Positions 9,401-24,400 of a stretch of 64,000 nucleotides of DNA are shown here, piece by piece. Each line of letters opens with the position of its first letter. Within the stretch, counting starts at the first letter, position 1. Source of the stretch: JANSWP01 sp041941305 (GTDB taxonomy: Bacteria > Bacteroidota > Bacteroidia > Chitinophagales > Saprospiraceae). Location of the stretch: contig JBGTQJ010000026.1 in assembly GCA_041941305.1 (NCBI GenBank), forward strand, positions 1 to 64,000. Reading direction: 5' to 3'. The translations under genes were made by a program, and so were the position numbers. The notes beneath the pieces are model-generated. The model was given only the letters and a program-made list of their open reading frames with translations. It was not told where the DNA came from and did not search any database.

Positions 9401-12400
9401 GCATTTCCAATGACGGTCACAGTAGCAACTCCATTGTCTTCCCCACAAGTTGTATTGGTAGTTACCAATTGGTCAATTTGTGGTTCTATGCAATCACAAT
9501 CGTCTTCAATGATTACGGTAATGGTGTTCGAACAATTTGCATTGCTCGTGGCAGTTACAGTATAAGTTCCAGCAGCCAAATCATTTCTTGAAAATCCATT
9601 ACCACCATCACTCCAGGCATATGACAAGGACTGAGGTGACAATTCCGCTGCTCCATCATTCTCATCACAACTCTCAGGTGAAGTAGAAACGATTTGAACA
9701 TTCAGGTTATTCATCAGGACAGTTATCGTCTGTGAATCTGATACATTGTTTCCACAACTATCAGCTGCAGACCAGGTTCTGGTGATAATAATTTCACAAT
9801 CACTTGAATCCTGAACTTCCATGAAACCTACGACGATATTATCTTGGCAATTATCAGTTACAGTAACAGTTGCTGGATTCGGTACTGTTTCACCACCATC
9901 TGCATCCACCAATAAGTCATCCGGTACACCAACCAATACTGGTGCAGTATTGTCTTCAATGGTGATAATTTGCGAAGCAGTGGCTTCATTACCGCATTCG
10001 TCAACAGCAGTCCAGGTTCTGGTAATGATTTCAGTACAAGCATTCACTTGAGAATCATCGTTTGAAGTCATTGTAACATCCCCACAATTATCAGTAGCTG
10101 TTGGCTCATCAGTTGGCAATGGATCATCGCAATTGATGGTGATATCTGCTGGAATATCTGCGAATACTGGTTCCGCATCATCCGTTCTGGTAATGATTTG
10201 GGTTGCAGTGGTTTCGTTACCACATTCGTCAACAGCAGTCCAGGTTCTGGTAATGATTTCAGTACAAGCATTCACTTGAGAATCATCGTTTGAAGTCATT
10301 GTAACATCCCCACAATCGTCTGAAGCTGTTGGCTCATCTGTTGGCAGTGGAGCCTCACAGTCAATCGTTACATCAGCAGGAATATTTGCAAAAACAGGCT
10401 GCGTGTCATCTGTTCTAGTAATAATTTGCGTTGCAGTGGCTTCGTTTCCACATTCGTCAACGGCAGTCCAGGTTCTGGTAATGGTCTCCGTGCATCCATT
10501 TGTCTCAGATTCATCTTCAGATGTAATCGTCACATCTCCACAGGAATCACTTGCAGTTGGTTCATCTATTGGTAATGGATCATTACATCCAATCGTTACA
10601 TCGGCGGGAATATTCGCAAATACTGGTGCTGAATTGTCTGTTCTTGTGATGCTTTGGGAAGCTGTCCATGTATTGCCGCAATCATCCGTAGCTGTCCATG
10701 TTCTTGTGACAATTGTAGTACAACCATTCACATCAGTTTCCTCATCAAATTCAACGCTTACATTTGTACAATCCTCAACTTCAGGATCAACTGCTGCTGG
10801 AATGTCTCCATCACAATCTATTGTCAAATCATCAGGAACATTTGTAAATACGGGTGCTTCGGTATCCACAACTTTGATGAGTAAGGTAACGGAATCAGCA
10901 TTTCCACAATCATCTTTTGCAATCCATGTGCAGGATATTTGAGAGATGTATCCATCTGTCTCGCAATCCCCAATTTCTGGAGTACCCTCCATAAACATTA
11001 CCTGAGCATCCGCGTCGCATTCATCTACAGCTATCGCGTCATTTTCATCAAAGAAGACAAGACTATCGCATTCCAAAGTCAACATGTCACCGTCTTGTAG
11101 TCCTTGTAGCAATGGATTCGTAAATGTCAAGATTGGTGGGCTGTTGTCCACAACTGTAATAATTTGCTCTACAGTGGCAAGGTTTCCGCAGTCATCTTCA
11201 GCAGTCCAAACGCGTTTGATCTCGTATTCGCAATCACCCGTTCCAACTAATTCCAGGAAGGTGTATTCCAAATCTTCATCGCAATTATCTGTAGCAGGAC
11301 AATCTTCTGCATCTGGAATTTCAGTACAATCGACCGTGATATCTGCTGGTGGATTTGCAAATTCTGGCATGACATCATCAAATACGGTAATGATTTGCTG
11401 ACCACTAGTTTCATTGCCGCAATCATCCGTCGCGGTCCATGTTCTTGTAATAGTATATGGACAACCATCTGACATCTGTTCATCAAATACCAGATCGACC
11501 TGGTCATCGCAATTGTCAGTTGCAATTACAGTGGCAGGATCCGGAATGTTTTCACAATCTACAGTTATATCATCAGGTATTCCCGTGATTTCAGGATCGA
11601 TGTTGTCAATAACTGTAATTGTTTGTGATTCTACTGTAGTATTGCCACATTCATCAGTTGCTGTCCAGGTGCGTGTAATTGATTTATCACAATTATCACC
11701 TTGCATATCTTCATTGTAAGTGATATCTGGATCATCATCGCAGTTATCTTCTGCAGTTACATTTGCAGGAGTAGGCACATCGTCAATACAATCCAAAGTG
11801 ATGTCATCCGGTACGCCTACCAATTCCGGCATAGTGGTGTCATCCACAGTGATAATTTGTGTTGCCACCCTCATGTTTCCACAATCATCCAAAGCTCTCC
11901 AGGTTCTGGTGAGGGTATATGGACAATCGCCTGACATGATTTCCTCAAATTCGAGGATTGGATCATCATCACAGTTGTCAATAGCCTTCACATCGTCATC
12001 AGGATCTGGTATATCATCACATTCAACGGTAATATCATCCGGTACCCCAACTATGAGTGGTGGTGTTGTATCCACGACGTTTACGATTTGAGTACCAGTA
12101 GTTTCATTACCACAATCATCCGTTGCAGTCCATTCTCTTTGGATGGTAAATGTACCATCGCATGGACCAGGAATAGTGAACTCACTGAATAGTATATCTA
12201 CGTTGTCATCACATTCATCCATTCCCGTCACATTCATATCAGGATCTGGAATTTCGTGGCATTCTACTGTGATGTCATCTGGAACATCCATGATCATGGG
12301 TGGATTCTCATCTGAGATCTTCACGTAAATACAGAATTCAGATACATTTCCACATTCGTCTTCTGCTATCCAGCAGCATCTGATGATGAATAGATAACCG

Positions 12401-15400
12401 TCTTCATCACAATCTCCAACATCTGTAATCAATTCAACAAATTCTACAGTTGGATCTGTACAATTGTCAGTTACATCTACATCTTCCAAACCAAAGACTG
12501 TCGCATCTTCGCAGCTATACATAAGCGTGTCTCCATCCATGACACCTTGAAGTTCAGGATGATTTGGCGTTATGACAGGAGCCTCATCATCCACCACTGT
12601 GATAATCTGCTCAATAGAGCTGGTATTGCCACAATCATCTTCAGCAGTCCAAATACGCTTAATTTTAATCTCACATGGGTCATCATCATCTACAAGCTCA
12701 GTGAAGGCAGTTTCCACATCATCATCACAATTATCAGTTGCGACGCAATCTTCAGGATCTGGAATGTCATCACAATCCACTGTTATGTCTTGTGGCGAAT
12801 CTACAAATTCAGGTGCAGTAGTGTCTGTCAAGGTAATGACTTGAACGGCTGTACTTGTATTATCACAATCATCCGTTGCTGTCCAGGTTCTGGTTATTCT
12901 TTGACCACAGGCCAAATCTTCAGTTTCTTCCTCCAATTCCATTTCGACGTCAGAGTCACAATTGTCAAAAGCTGAAGCATTATCTGGCGGCAATTGCTCA
13001 TCACATTCAATTGTGATATCATCTGGTGCATCGATAGTCGGAGGTGTATTGTCCTCAACTGTAATGATTTGAGTTGCAGTAGAAGTATTTCCGCAATTGT
13101 CAGTAGCTGTCCAGGTTCTCGTAATGGTGAATGGACAACCTTGTTCCGGGAAATCAGAAGTAATGATTACCACATCATCATCACAATTATCATCAACATC
13201 TGGCTCATCAGTTGGGAGTGGATCATCGCAATCGATGGTCACATCTGCGGGGATATTGGATAAGACTGGAGCTGTATTATCTTCTACCGTTACTACTTGG
13301 GAGGCAGTAGTTTCATTGCCACAATCATCTGTTACAGACCATACCCGAATAATCTGATATTCGTCTTCGCAATTACCATCAACCTCATCTTCGTCGAACT
13401 CCACAGTCAGATCATTATCACAGTTATCCATTGCCGTCACATCTGGTGCATCTGGAACATCGTCACATTCAACTGTCACATCATCAGGTACCCCCATTAA
13501 AGTAGGTGGAGTTTCATCTTTAACCAGGATGTAAACAAAGAATTCTGATTCATTACCACAGCAATCCGTAGCCACCCAGCCACAACGCATGAGCATCAAA
13601 TAACCATCTTCCTCACAATCTGCTTGTGTAATAAACTCGACGAATTCAACTGAAGTACTATCGCAACAATTATCTGTAACATCAACATCTGTTTCATCAA
13701 GTACTGGTAAATCATTGCAATCCAACATTAAAGTATCGCCGTTCATGATACCTGCTAAATCAGGATGAGTCGGAGTAATGGTTGGACCTTCTGTATCTTG
13801 TACCGTAATGATTTGAACTAAATCAGTCTGATTACCACAATTGTCAACTGCTTTCCATTGCCGTTTCAGCTGGTAGATGCAGGAATCAGGATCCCCAATC
13901 AAATCTTCCTCATATAATAAGACTAAATCATCATCACAGTTATCTTCTGCAGGACAATCTTCTGCCGGAGGAATTTCATCGCAATTCACTGTAATGTCCT
14001 GTGGAGCATTCAGGAATACTGGAGCTGTATTGTCCTCTACTGTAATGACTTGAGTAGCAGTAGCTTCATTGCCACAATCATCTGTGGCTGTAAAAGTTCT
14101 TGTAATGACATATTCGTCTTCACAAATACCATCTTGTACATCATCGTTGATGACCACCGTAATATTGTCATCGCAATTGTCGGATACGTCTGGTTTATCA
14201 GTTGGCAAATCCTCATCACATTCCAAAGTCACATCATCAGGTACATTGACCAATACCGGAGGTGTATTATCCTCTATTGTAATCACCCACTCAGCCGTAC
14301 TTTGGTTACCACAATTGTCCGTTGCTGTGAAAGTCCTGGTAATGACTTTCTCCTGTGGGCAATCTCCTGGAACCTCAGAATCTTCCATTGTAATGTCAAC
14401 ATCATCATCACAATTATCAGTGGCAGTTGGGAATCCAGTAGGAATTTGATCATCACATTCAATGGTCACATCTGCCGGGACATTTGCCAAGACTGGAGGT
14501 GTATTGTCTTCAATAGTTACGATTTGTTGAACGGTAGTTGAATTGCCACAGCTATCCGTAGCTACCCAAATTCTTGTAAGAATGTATTCGTCCACACAAT
14601 TGCCTGGTGTTTCAGATTCGTTATAATCTATAATGACCTCATCTGAGCAATTATCTGAAGCGGTTGGGTCGTCTGTTGGTATTGGATCATCACATTCGAT
14701 GGTCACATCAGCAGGAACATTGGCAAAGACAGGATCTGTTGTGTCTTGCACAGTCACTGTTTGAGTTTCAACTGTTTCATTGCCACACTCATCTGTTACA
14801 GACCAAGTTCGAATCAATTCATAATTGTGTGGACAATTACCGTCAATCCTTTGTTCATCGTAAACCACTGTTAAGTTATCGTCGCAGTTATCAGTAGCAG
14901 TTATGTCATCTGGTACATCTGGCACATCATCACACTCAACAGTAATGTCATCTGGTACATTTTGCAATTCAGGTGCAACAGTATCCTGAACTTTCACATA
15001 AATCGTCCAGGTACTTTCGTTACCACATTCGTCATAAGCTTTCCAAATGCAGGTCATGATGAAAAGATATCCGTCTTGCAAACAATCGCCATTATTGACC
15101 ATTTCCATCAAAATGATGGTATCTACCTCACTGCAATCATCTGCTGCTATTACATCATTTTCATCTGGTAATGGTACATTGTCACATTCTACCATCATGG
15201 TGTCTCCATCCATTAAGCCGACTAAATCTGGGTGAATTGGCGTAATAATTGGACCTTCCTGGTCAATAAATGTGATAATGGTTTTGTATTCTACCAAATT
15301 ATCGCACTCGTCAAATGCCTTCCATGACCATACTTTTTGCCATTCGCAGCTCGTCGTATCGCCCTCAATTTCTTCTTCGAATAGCATAGTGGGATCATCG

Positions 15401-18400
15401 TCGCAATTATCAGAAATACTCACTTGTGGAGGTGGAGGACATTCGTCATCACAATCCAAAGTGAAATCATCAGGAATTCCAGTTATTTCCGGAGGAATGG
15501 TATCCTTAACTGTTATTTTATAAGATGCTGTGCTTTCATTGCCACAGTCATCTGTAGCTGTCCACAACCGAATGATCATATAATCACAATCATTTACGCT
15601 GCCTATAGTATCAATACTCAATTGTACATCAGGTTGATCGTCACAATTATCCGTAACAGATACATTTGGCAATGGAATATCATCGGTACAATCTACTTCA
15701 ACATCTCCCGGTACTCCCGAAATAACAGGAGCAATATCATCTTTTATGGTGATGATTTGGGTATGTGTCACCTGATTATCACAGCTATCAATAGCTGTCC
15801 AGGTTCTGGTAATTTGATAATCACACGGTTGATTGCCAACAATTGTGGAGTCCGCAAGTACGATTACAGCATCGTCACAATTATCAGTAGCCGTGATGAC
15901 TGGAGCAGTCGGCACATCATCTGCACATTCAACGGTCACATCTCCAGGCATATCAGAAAGGACAGGTGCTGTAGTATCCTCAAGAATTACAATGGTGGTA
16001 TCCAACGCAGTATTGCCACAATCATCCGTTGCAGACCAAATGTATAGGTATTCTTTGTTGCAATCCTGACCACTTTCTTCCACATTCAAGAATACGGTGA
16101 TGTTTTGATCGCATAGATCAAATACATCTGGCTCTTCAAATAGTGGAGGTATCGTACCACATTCAATCGTCACGTCTGCAGGTACTTCACTCAAAATAGG
16201 TGGTTCTGTATCCTGAACAAACATTGTCATCGTATCTCTTGCTTCATTGCCACAAGAGTCTGTCGCTACCCAGATGTGATATATCTCATATCCTACGCAT
16301 GGGTCCTGACCTGTAGTCACCACAGTATCCATTAGCACTGGATCTGGGTCGCAATTATCATTCGCTTCTACACCAAAAAGGATAGTTGGAATCAGACCAC
16401 ATTCAACCGTCAAATCATCAGGTACATTGGTGATTTCCGGTGCTTCCGTATCTTCTATAGTAATGATCTGTGTAACCGTGGTTTCATGTCCACATTCATC
16501 TGTAGCTGTCCAGGTTCGTTCAATGATTTCTCCACAAGCTAACATAGAGATGCTGGAAGCAGTTGTTATTGTCAGTGAATCTGTACACTCGTCGTCAAAT
16601 ATTGGCTCATCTGTAGGTAACGGTTCATCACATTCAATCGTCACATCTGCAGGTGCACTTACTATAGCAGGTGGGGTGGTGTCGATGATGTATATGGTTT
16701 GTCCATAACTGTTGGAATTGCCACAATCATCGTAAACCGTCCATGATCTTGAAATAACCTGAGTGCAGGAATCCAATATCGAAATACTTGAAATGGCTTC
16801 CATGTGCAACAGTGAGTCGCAATTGTCTTCAAATACAGGAAAATCCATTGGCTCTTGCTCTCCGCATTCGATGGTATCAACTGCTGGTGGAGCAGAAATC
16901 AGTACTGGTGGAGTGGTATCCTGTACTTTGACGTACAAGCAGAATTGAGATTCATTCCCACACTCATCTGTTGCTGTCCAGGTACACTTGTGGATTTCAA
17001 TGAATCCTTCCAATGCACAACTATCTGCTAAATAAACGATTGTGTCTTTATAAACAAGGTGTATGTCAGAAGTGTCAGTGATATTGTCCCAAACAATTAC
17101 ATCATCTTTATCCAATGTTGGAATTTGATCACATTCAACCATGATGGTGTCCCCATTCATTGCTGTATCAAATAATGGATCCACAGGCTGAATACCTGGA
17201 GCCTCAGCGTCTTTGTATCCAGCATCAACATCTGTGATGTCTTCACCGAATAGTACAATCGTGTGAGATTCTCCTGTAGTTTGGTCTGCATCACTGTCAA
17301 TAGTATCGTCACCTCCCTGGTTCTGGAGTGTGAGCATCAAACCAGTTGGATCGTTCGGGAATCCAAACTTCACGGTATAGGTACCAGGTTTGATATGAGT
17401 GAAGCTATAGGAACCGTCACTGGCTGTAGTCGTTGACAAATTCACAGCTGCTCCACTGTCTTCTGTTCCAATCAACATGACTGGTACATTTGGCATTGGA
17501 TCTTCTCCGTCGTGAATTCCATCAGGGTCGCAATCAAACCAGGTTTCTCCAGAAATACTACCTAATGGGATCTCAATCAAACTTATCGGCTCAAAATCGT
17601 GATCGTCTTCGTCGCCATTTTCATTTTGTATAAAATTATTTCCACCTATGAAGTCATCATTCAAATCATCAAAGACAGAATCTTCATCATTTGGTGGTGT
17701 ATTCCCACTATCAGTGTCATCATCAGCTGCACTAATTTCCGCCTCATTTTCGAGCATATCTGCTGTTGTATTTTCATCAATTATCAAAATGATGTCAATC
17801 GAAGTCGTATCACCTGGACTCAAAGGACCTACAATGGTATAGGTCGTATCTGCTGCCCAATCATTTGAATTAGAAGTCATTAAGGCAGTGTTCATAGCAG
17901 TTTGATATATCATATCTGCTGGAATGTAGTCAGTAACTTCAACATCATAAGCATTCAAGGTTCCCTGATTCACAACAAAAATTGTAAATCGTACAGTATC
18001 TCCCGGCTCTACTGGTTGAGATTGTCCAGTCGCCAACTTTTTGTACAATGCCAGGTCATAAATCTGAGTGACGTCAAATCCTTCTTCATCGTGGTCATCT
18101 TCATCAACTGGTGGTTCCTCATTGATTTCATCATTCACTACATCGTCATTCTCTCCATCATCATCAGGAGTGGAATCTTCATCTAATGGATTGCCACCCA
18201 TATCATCTTCGAAAGAATCAACCTCAGCCATATTGACCAGGTAATCTCCCATATAATCATCATCGATTTTTAAATCAATAGTGACTGTTGTGGAATCTCC
18301 AGCATTGAGCCATGCAATTGGCGTATTCAGGTTGGCAATACTACCTGTAGCTGTCCAATCACCATCTACCAGACTCATTCCATCTGGAATGTAGTCATTC

Positions 18401-21400
18401 AATTGAATTGCATACGCAGTTAAGGTTCCTTGGTTGAAAATTTCAATTTCGAAGGAAACTGTATCACCGGGATAGAAAGGCTCTATGCTAGTAATCACTT
18501 TTCTTGCTGCCAGGTCATATCCGTCAACCTGTATTTGTGCAGTATCCTGGTCGTCTTCATCAGTGGGAGGTGTTTCATCAACCTCATTATCTACGATGTC
18601 ATCATTGTTTGGAATCGTATCTGCAACAGAATCTCGATCATCATCCGTTCTATCGTCTCCATTTTCATCTTCAAAGTAGGTAAGCTCAGCAACATTGTAT
18701 AAGGCTCCCAATTCTTCTTTATTGTCCAACCTGAGGACAATGCCTATTGTATAATTCATGCCTGGAGCAATGGATACTGGTAATGTAATTGAGGCTGTTC
18801 CATCTCCATTATCTGACCAACCATTTGCATCATTTGGACTTAAAACAAATCCGGGAGGATAGTGGTCAATTACCTCAATATTATCCATAGTAACAGAACC
18901 TTGATTGAGTACTTCTATTTCAAATATAACATCATCACCCACCTCAACAGGATCTGCCTGGTCCGTCGTTTTTCTAATAGCAAGGTCAATGATTTCCACT
19001 TCAATTGGTTCAACATCGTGATCATCTTCATCATTTCCACCCTGTCCATTCTCATCGATGATATTATCCGTCAAATTATCATTTGTCGGGTCAGTATCAG
19101 GTTGAGAATCCAAATCAAAATCTGTACGGTCAGTTCCCGTAGAATCCTCAGCAGAAGTGATTTCTGCAATATTTTCGAAAATTCCAGCTTCCGCGCTAGC
19201 CAATACTACAAGATCAATATCTACTGCTAGAGAATCTCCTGGTTCAATTGGTCCTTCCAAAAGATTGCTTACAGTTCCGTCTCCATTATCTGTCCAACCA
19301 TTGGCATCACTTCCATTCAAACCAAAGCCAGATGGCAATGAATCTTGAATGCCAATCCATTGAGCACCCAAATTACCTTGATTGAATATAGTAATGGTGA
19401 AAGTAGCCGTATCTCCGACAGTAACTGGAGTCGTGATTTCTGTCGTTTTTCTCAAAGCCAAATCGAATACAGGTGTAGCCTCCAGGTCGTGATCGTCTTC
19501 ATCCGTCGGAGGTGTTTCCTGAATTTCATCATCGACAAAAGCATCATTATCTGGCATTTCATCAGGATCGCTGTCTCGATCATCATCTGAACGATCATCG
19601 CCATCTTCGTCAATAATTCTGATAACTTCAGCACCGTTGACCAAATTATCTGGATGCGCATCATCATCCACTCGTAAAACAATACCAATAGACTTCGATT
19701 GCATGGTATCGATTGGTCCTACGATGGTGTTATATGCTTTATCGCCTATAACTGTCCAACCATTACCGTCCATTGGACTTAAGTAAAAGCCTTCTGGAAT
19801 GTAATCTACTACATCAATCGTATCAATAGGGTAGGAACCCTGGTTGAAGACCTCAATCGCAAAATGCACATCATCACCAATCTTCACAGGTTCCTGATCA
19901 TTGAATTGGGTTATTTTTCTCAATGCAACATCAATAATTTCTACCTCTATTTCTTCGCGGTCATTGTCGTCCTCATCAATATCGCCATCATCCTGAATTT
20001 CGTCATCTATATAATTGTCATTATCAGGAATTTCATCGTAGTTGGAATCTATATCCAAATCAGAGCGATCGGTTCCAGTTGAATCCTCAGCATAGGTGAT
20101 TTCTGCAATGTTCTCAAAAATTCCTGCCTCAGCATAGGGTGCTACTCTGAGCAATACATTGACCACTACTGAAGTTTGAGGTGCAATTGTACCAGAATAA
20201 ACATTGGAAATAGTTCCATCCAGGTTATCTATCCAACCACTGGTATCGTTTGGACTCAACTCAAAACCAAAAGGTAGGTGGTCAATTAGCCCCACATTCT
20301 GAGCTGCTACCATTCCTTGATTGAATATTTCAATATCAAATGGTACATCCCAACCAATTGTGACTTTATCGTTGGCAGGAGTGGTTTTTCTCAATGCCAA
20401 ATCAAATATATCTACAGATTCAATATCGTGGTCGTCTTCATCTGTTCCACCCATATTTGCCATTTGGTCAATGACATCATCCTCCAATAAATCATTATCT
20501 GGGTTGGTATCCCAATCAGAATCAATGTCGTCACCAGTTCTGACCACTCCTGCATCATCCTGTGCAGAAACGATTTCTGCGCGGTTTGCAAATGTGTAAG
20601 GATCAGCTCCCTGTTCAACTCTCAATCGAATATCAATTTTTGCTGAATCACCAGGAGCGATGACTTTGTGCATGGTTAGGGTAGCTGTCGCCGTACTGGC
20701 ATTAAATACCCATCCACTGGAATCTAATGGACTCAATTTGAAACCAAGAGGAACGTAGTCAATCAATTCAACCTCCTGCATGATTCTAGAACCCTGGTTA
20801 AATACAGTTAGCGTAAAGTCTACATCCTGACCATAGAGCACACAAATATCTTGCTCTGTTGTTTTTCGCAATGCCAAATCGATAATTTCAACTTCGACAG
20901 GGGCAATATCATGGTCATCTTCATCTTCATCCGGTACCCTTCCACCATGCTCATCAATTTCATTATCCGTTAAATTATCATTATCATTATCAATATCAGT
21001 ATCCGGTACAGAGTCAAAATCGTAATCTGTTAAATCTCTGCCATCCGTATCCTGAGCTGCAGTAATTTCAGATGTATTGTTATAGAATCCAGCGTCGGTT
21101 CCTTTTTCTACTTGTAGCAAAATTTGAACTTTCGCAGAATCTCCAGGGGCAATATCACCAGTATAGGTCAATGTAGCTACAGAATCCATGTCTGCCCAGC
21201 CATTTCCATCATTTGGACTCAAAATAAAACCTTCAGGGATGTAATCAATCAATTCCACATCAGTCGCAGTCAATTCAGGACTTTGATTGAAAATTGTTAC
21301 AGTAAAGGATACATCCTCCAGCCATTGTGCTGGTGTATCATCGTCAATTGTTTTTCTAATTGCCAGGTCGAAAAGCTCGACTTCTGCAATATCATGGTCA

Positions 21401-24400
21401 TCTTCATCAGTTACTCTACATGAATTTATTTCATCATCTACTAACAAATCATTCGTAGTATCCATGTCGTAGTCAGAGTCAATATCAAATCCTGTTTTGT
21501 CATCCCCTGCCATATTTTGAGCAGATTGAATCTCAACATGAGTGGTCAAATCCCCTTCATGGGCATCTTTGGTCACTGTCAGCAAAATATCTGTCATGAT
21601 GGAATCATCCCGGGCAACCATATCTGCCAGGAGATAAGTTGCTGTTCCATCTCCATTATCTGTCCAACCAACTGTATCATTGGTACTTAGCTCAAAACCA
21701 AAAGGAAAGGTTACTTTCAATTCTACATTTTGAGCTTTAATATTTCCTTGATTGAAGACTTTAATGCCGTATGGGACATCATCACCAATTCTAACAGGTA
21801 AAGTCTGAGTTGTTGTCAAACGAACCGCCAGGTCAAATACAGGAGGTTCCTGGAAATCATTGTCATCTTCGTCATCACCAACCATGTTTTTGCCATCTTC
21901 ATGAATTTCATCGTCCTTGGCAACATCATTGTCTGGGTCTTTGTCCGGAGAAGAATCAATATCTTCTGCATTCATATTTTGACCAAATTCATCTTCCTGG
22001 TTGACTACTTCTGCTTGATTGACTAAGTCTTCAAGGCAGGCATTTTCCTGTACAGTCAACACCAGTTTAACCTTGGCGGAGTCTCCGGGGAAGATTTCGT
22101 CGTCTATTTCAGTTTTTACAACATCTTGTGAGCCAGCATATAACCAGCCGTTAAAATCATTAATGCTAATAACGAAACCAGCAGGAATCCAGTCATATAT
22201 TTCAACATCCTGTGCCACAATAGTTCCCTGATTGAAAATTGTTATGGTGAAGGTCACATCCTCTCCCCATTGTACACATTCTATATTATCGACTGTTTTT
22301 CGCAATGCGATATCGAAAACTTCATACATGACTTCCGCAGGATCATGATCGTCTTCATCGCCTCCATTTTTTCCATCACCGTCTATATAATCATCGATGA
22401 CATAAGCATCATTCTCAAAATCATCATCCATGTCGGAATCAACATCTGTTACAGTGTGCCCGTTTTCATCGGTTGCATTACTGATTTCTGCCCAATTCAC
22501 AAGGCGGGAGTTTGTAGGCAATGGATTTGGTACTTTCAAGACAATGCTTACTGTATCTCTCATTCCAGGTGCTAAACCACCAACTGGTAATTCATCACCT
22601 GAATTAAGGGTTCGAGTAGCTATATCTCCTACTTGCACCCAATTAATATCCATCAAAGTCATTCCAGTTGGGATGGAGTCAGAAACTATGATGTTATCTG
22701 CATAAATTTCTCCCTGATTTACTAAAATGATTTGATAATGGACCGTATCACCAGGTACGACCAGGTTGTCTTCTCCAGATCCCAGTATTTTGTACAATGC
22801 CAGATCAAAATCCATTACATGTACAAATGCCGGGTCGTGATCATCTTCATCACCATTGGATTTTCCATTGCCATCTACTTCATTGTCTTGCAAATACATA
22901 TCATTGTTGACATCGCTATCGGGAGTAGAGTCACCGTCAATAACCACGTTCCCATTATCATCCCTGGCAAAGCTGATCTCTGCCCAATTGGTAATATCCG
23001 TACCACCAACCAGTCCTTCATTTACCCGCATGGTAATATTTAGCTCATATAAAGAGTCAGGTTTCAAACCACCAGCTGCCAATTCATCACCTATATTCAG
23101 TAAAATACTTGCTGTACTTCCATTATCTGTCCAATCAGAATCCAACAAAGTCAACTCATCAGGAATGTAGTCGGTAATTTCTATGCTATCTGCAGCTATC
23201 ATTCCCTGGTTTAGAATCTTGATGCTAAAGTTGATAGTATCACCAGGCTCAACATTCATACTTTGACCATCCGCCAATGTTTTCCAAAGTGCAAGGTCAA
23301 AACCATTGGTTGATAAAATAGCTACATCGTGATCATCTTCATCTCCACCGTTCATTCCATCTCCATCAATATAATCATCTATCAGGAAAGTATCGTCATT
23401 AGAATCGTCTGGGTCGGAATCTACATCTTCCTGCTCGTTGCCCTGGTCATCTGTAGCAGCAGCAATTTCTGCCCAATTGACTATTTCTGTATTTTGAGGA
23501 AGTGGTGATTTTAATACCAAATCAATATCCACAAATATTTCTTCGGCTGGATCTAATCCTGTAAGTGCCAATTCATCTCCTGAATTCAATAATCGGGTGG
23601 CATTCAAGCCAGCTGCTGTCCAATCTGAATCAGCCAGATTCATTTCAGATGGGATGTAATCAATAATTTCTATAGAATCAGCAGTGATCATGCCTTGGTT
23701 GACAACATATATACGGAATGTTACCGTGTCACCAGGCTCTGTACTAGCGCTTTGTCCTGGCGCCAATTGTTTATACAATGCCAAATCAAATGATGAAACA
23801 GTCACCTGAGCAATATCGTGGTCATCCTCATCTCCTCCGTTTTTGCCATCACCATCAATATCATTATCTATTAGGAATGTATCATTATCTTCATCATTAT
23901 CGGGAGTTGAATCTTCATCAACAACCAGGTTGTTGTTGACATCCATTCCGAGGAAAATCTCTGCTGCATTGGTGATAATGGTATTGGAAGTAATTGGGTT
24001 GTTTACCCTCAATTGGATGTCTACATTCACGGAATCTCCGGGTTCTAGTCCATTTGAACCCAATTCCCCTTCTGCAATGGAAAGGTTATTTACTACAGTA
24101 TTTCCAATTCCTGATGACCAATTTGCATCCACAGGAGTCATATCATCTCCGTAGTAATCTACTACCATGATATTGTTTGCTGCAATATCACCCTGGTTTA
24201 TTACAGTTATTGTAAACGAAATGGTGTCTCCTGGTTCCACTACCTCATTTTGACCATTTGCCAATTTCTTGTACAATGCCAAATCGAATGATTGGACTGT
24301 AATACTGGCTGGATCATGGTCATCCTCATCCCCACCATTTTTTCCATCTCCATCAATGTAATCGTCAATCAGGTAGACATCATTATTTTGGTTTAAATCT

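Noticed and set aside
10403..16047. Long open frames on the plus strand opposite the HYR-like array
   Set aside because: They are Ser/Val/Ile-rich mirror images of the repeated codons, change frame from unit to unit, and lack starts with any signal. The minus-strand gene explains the region fully.
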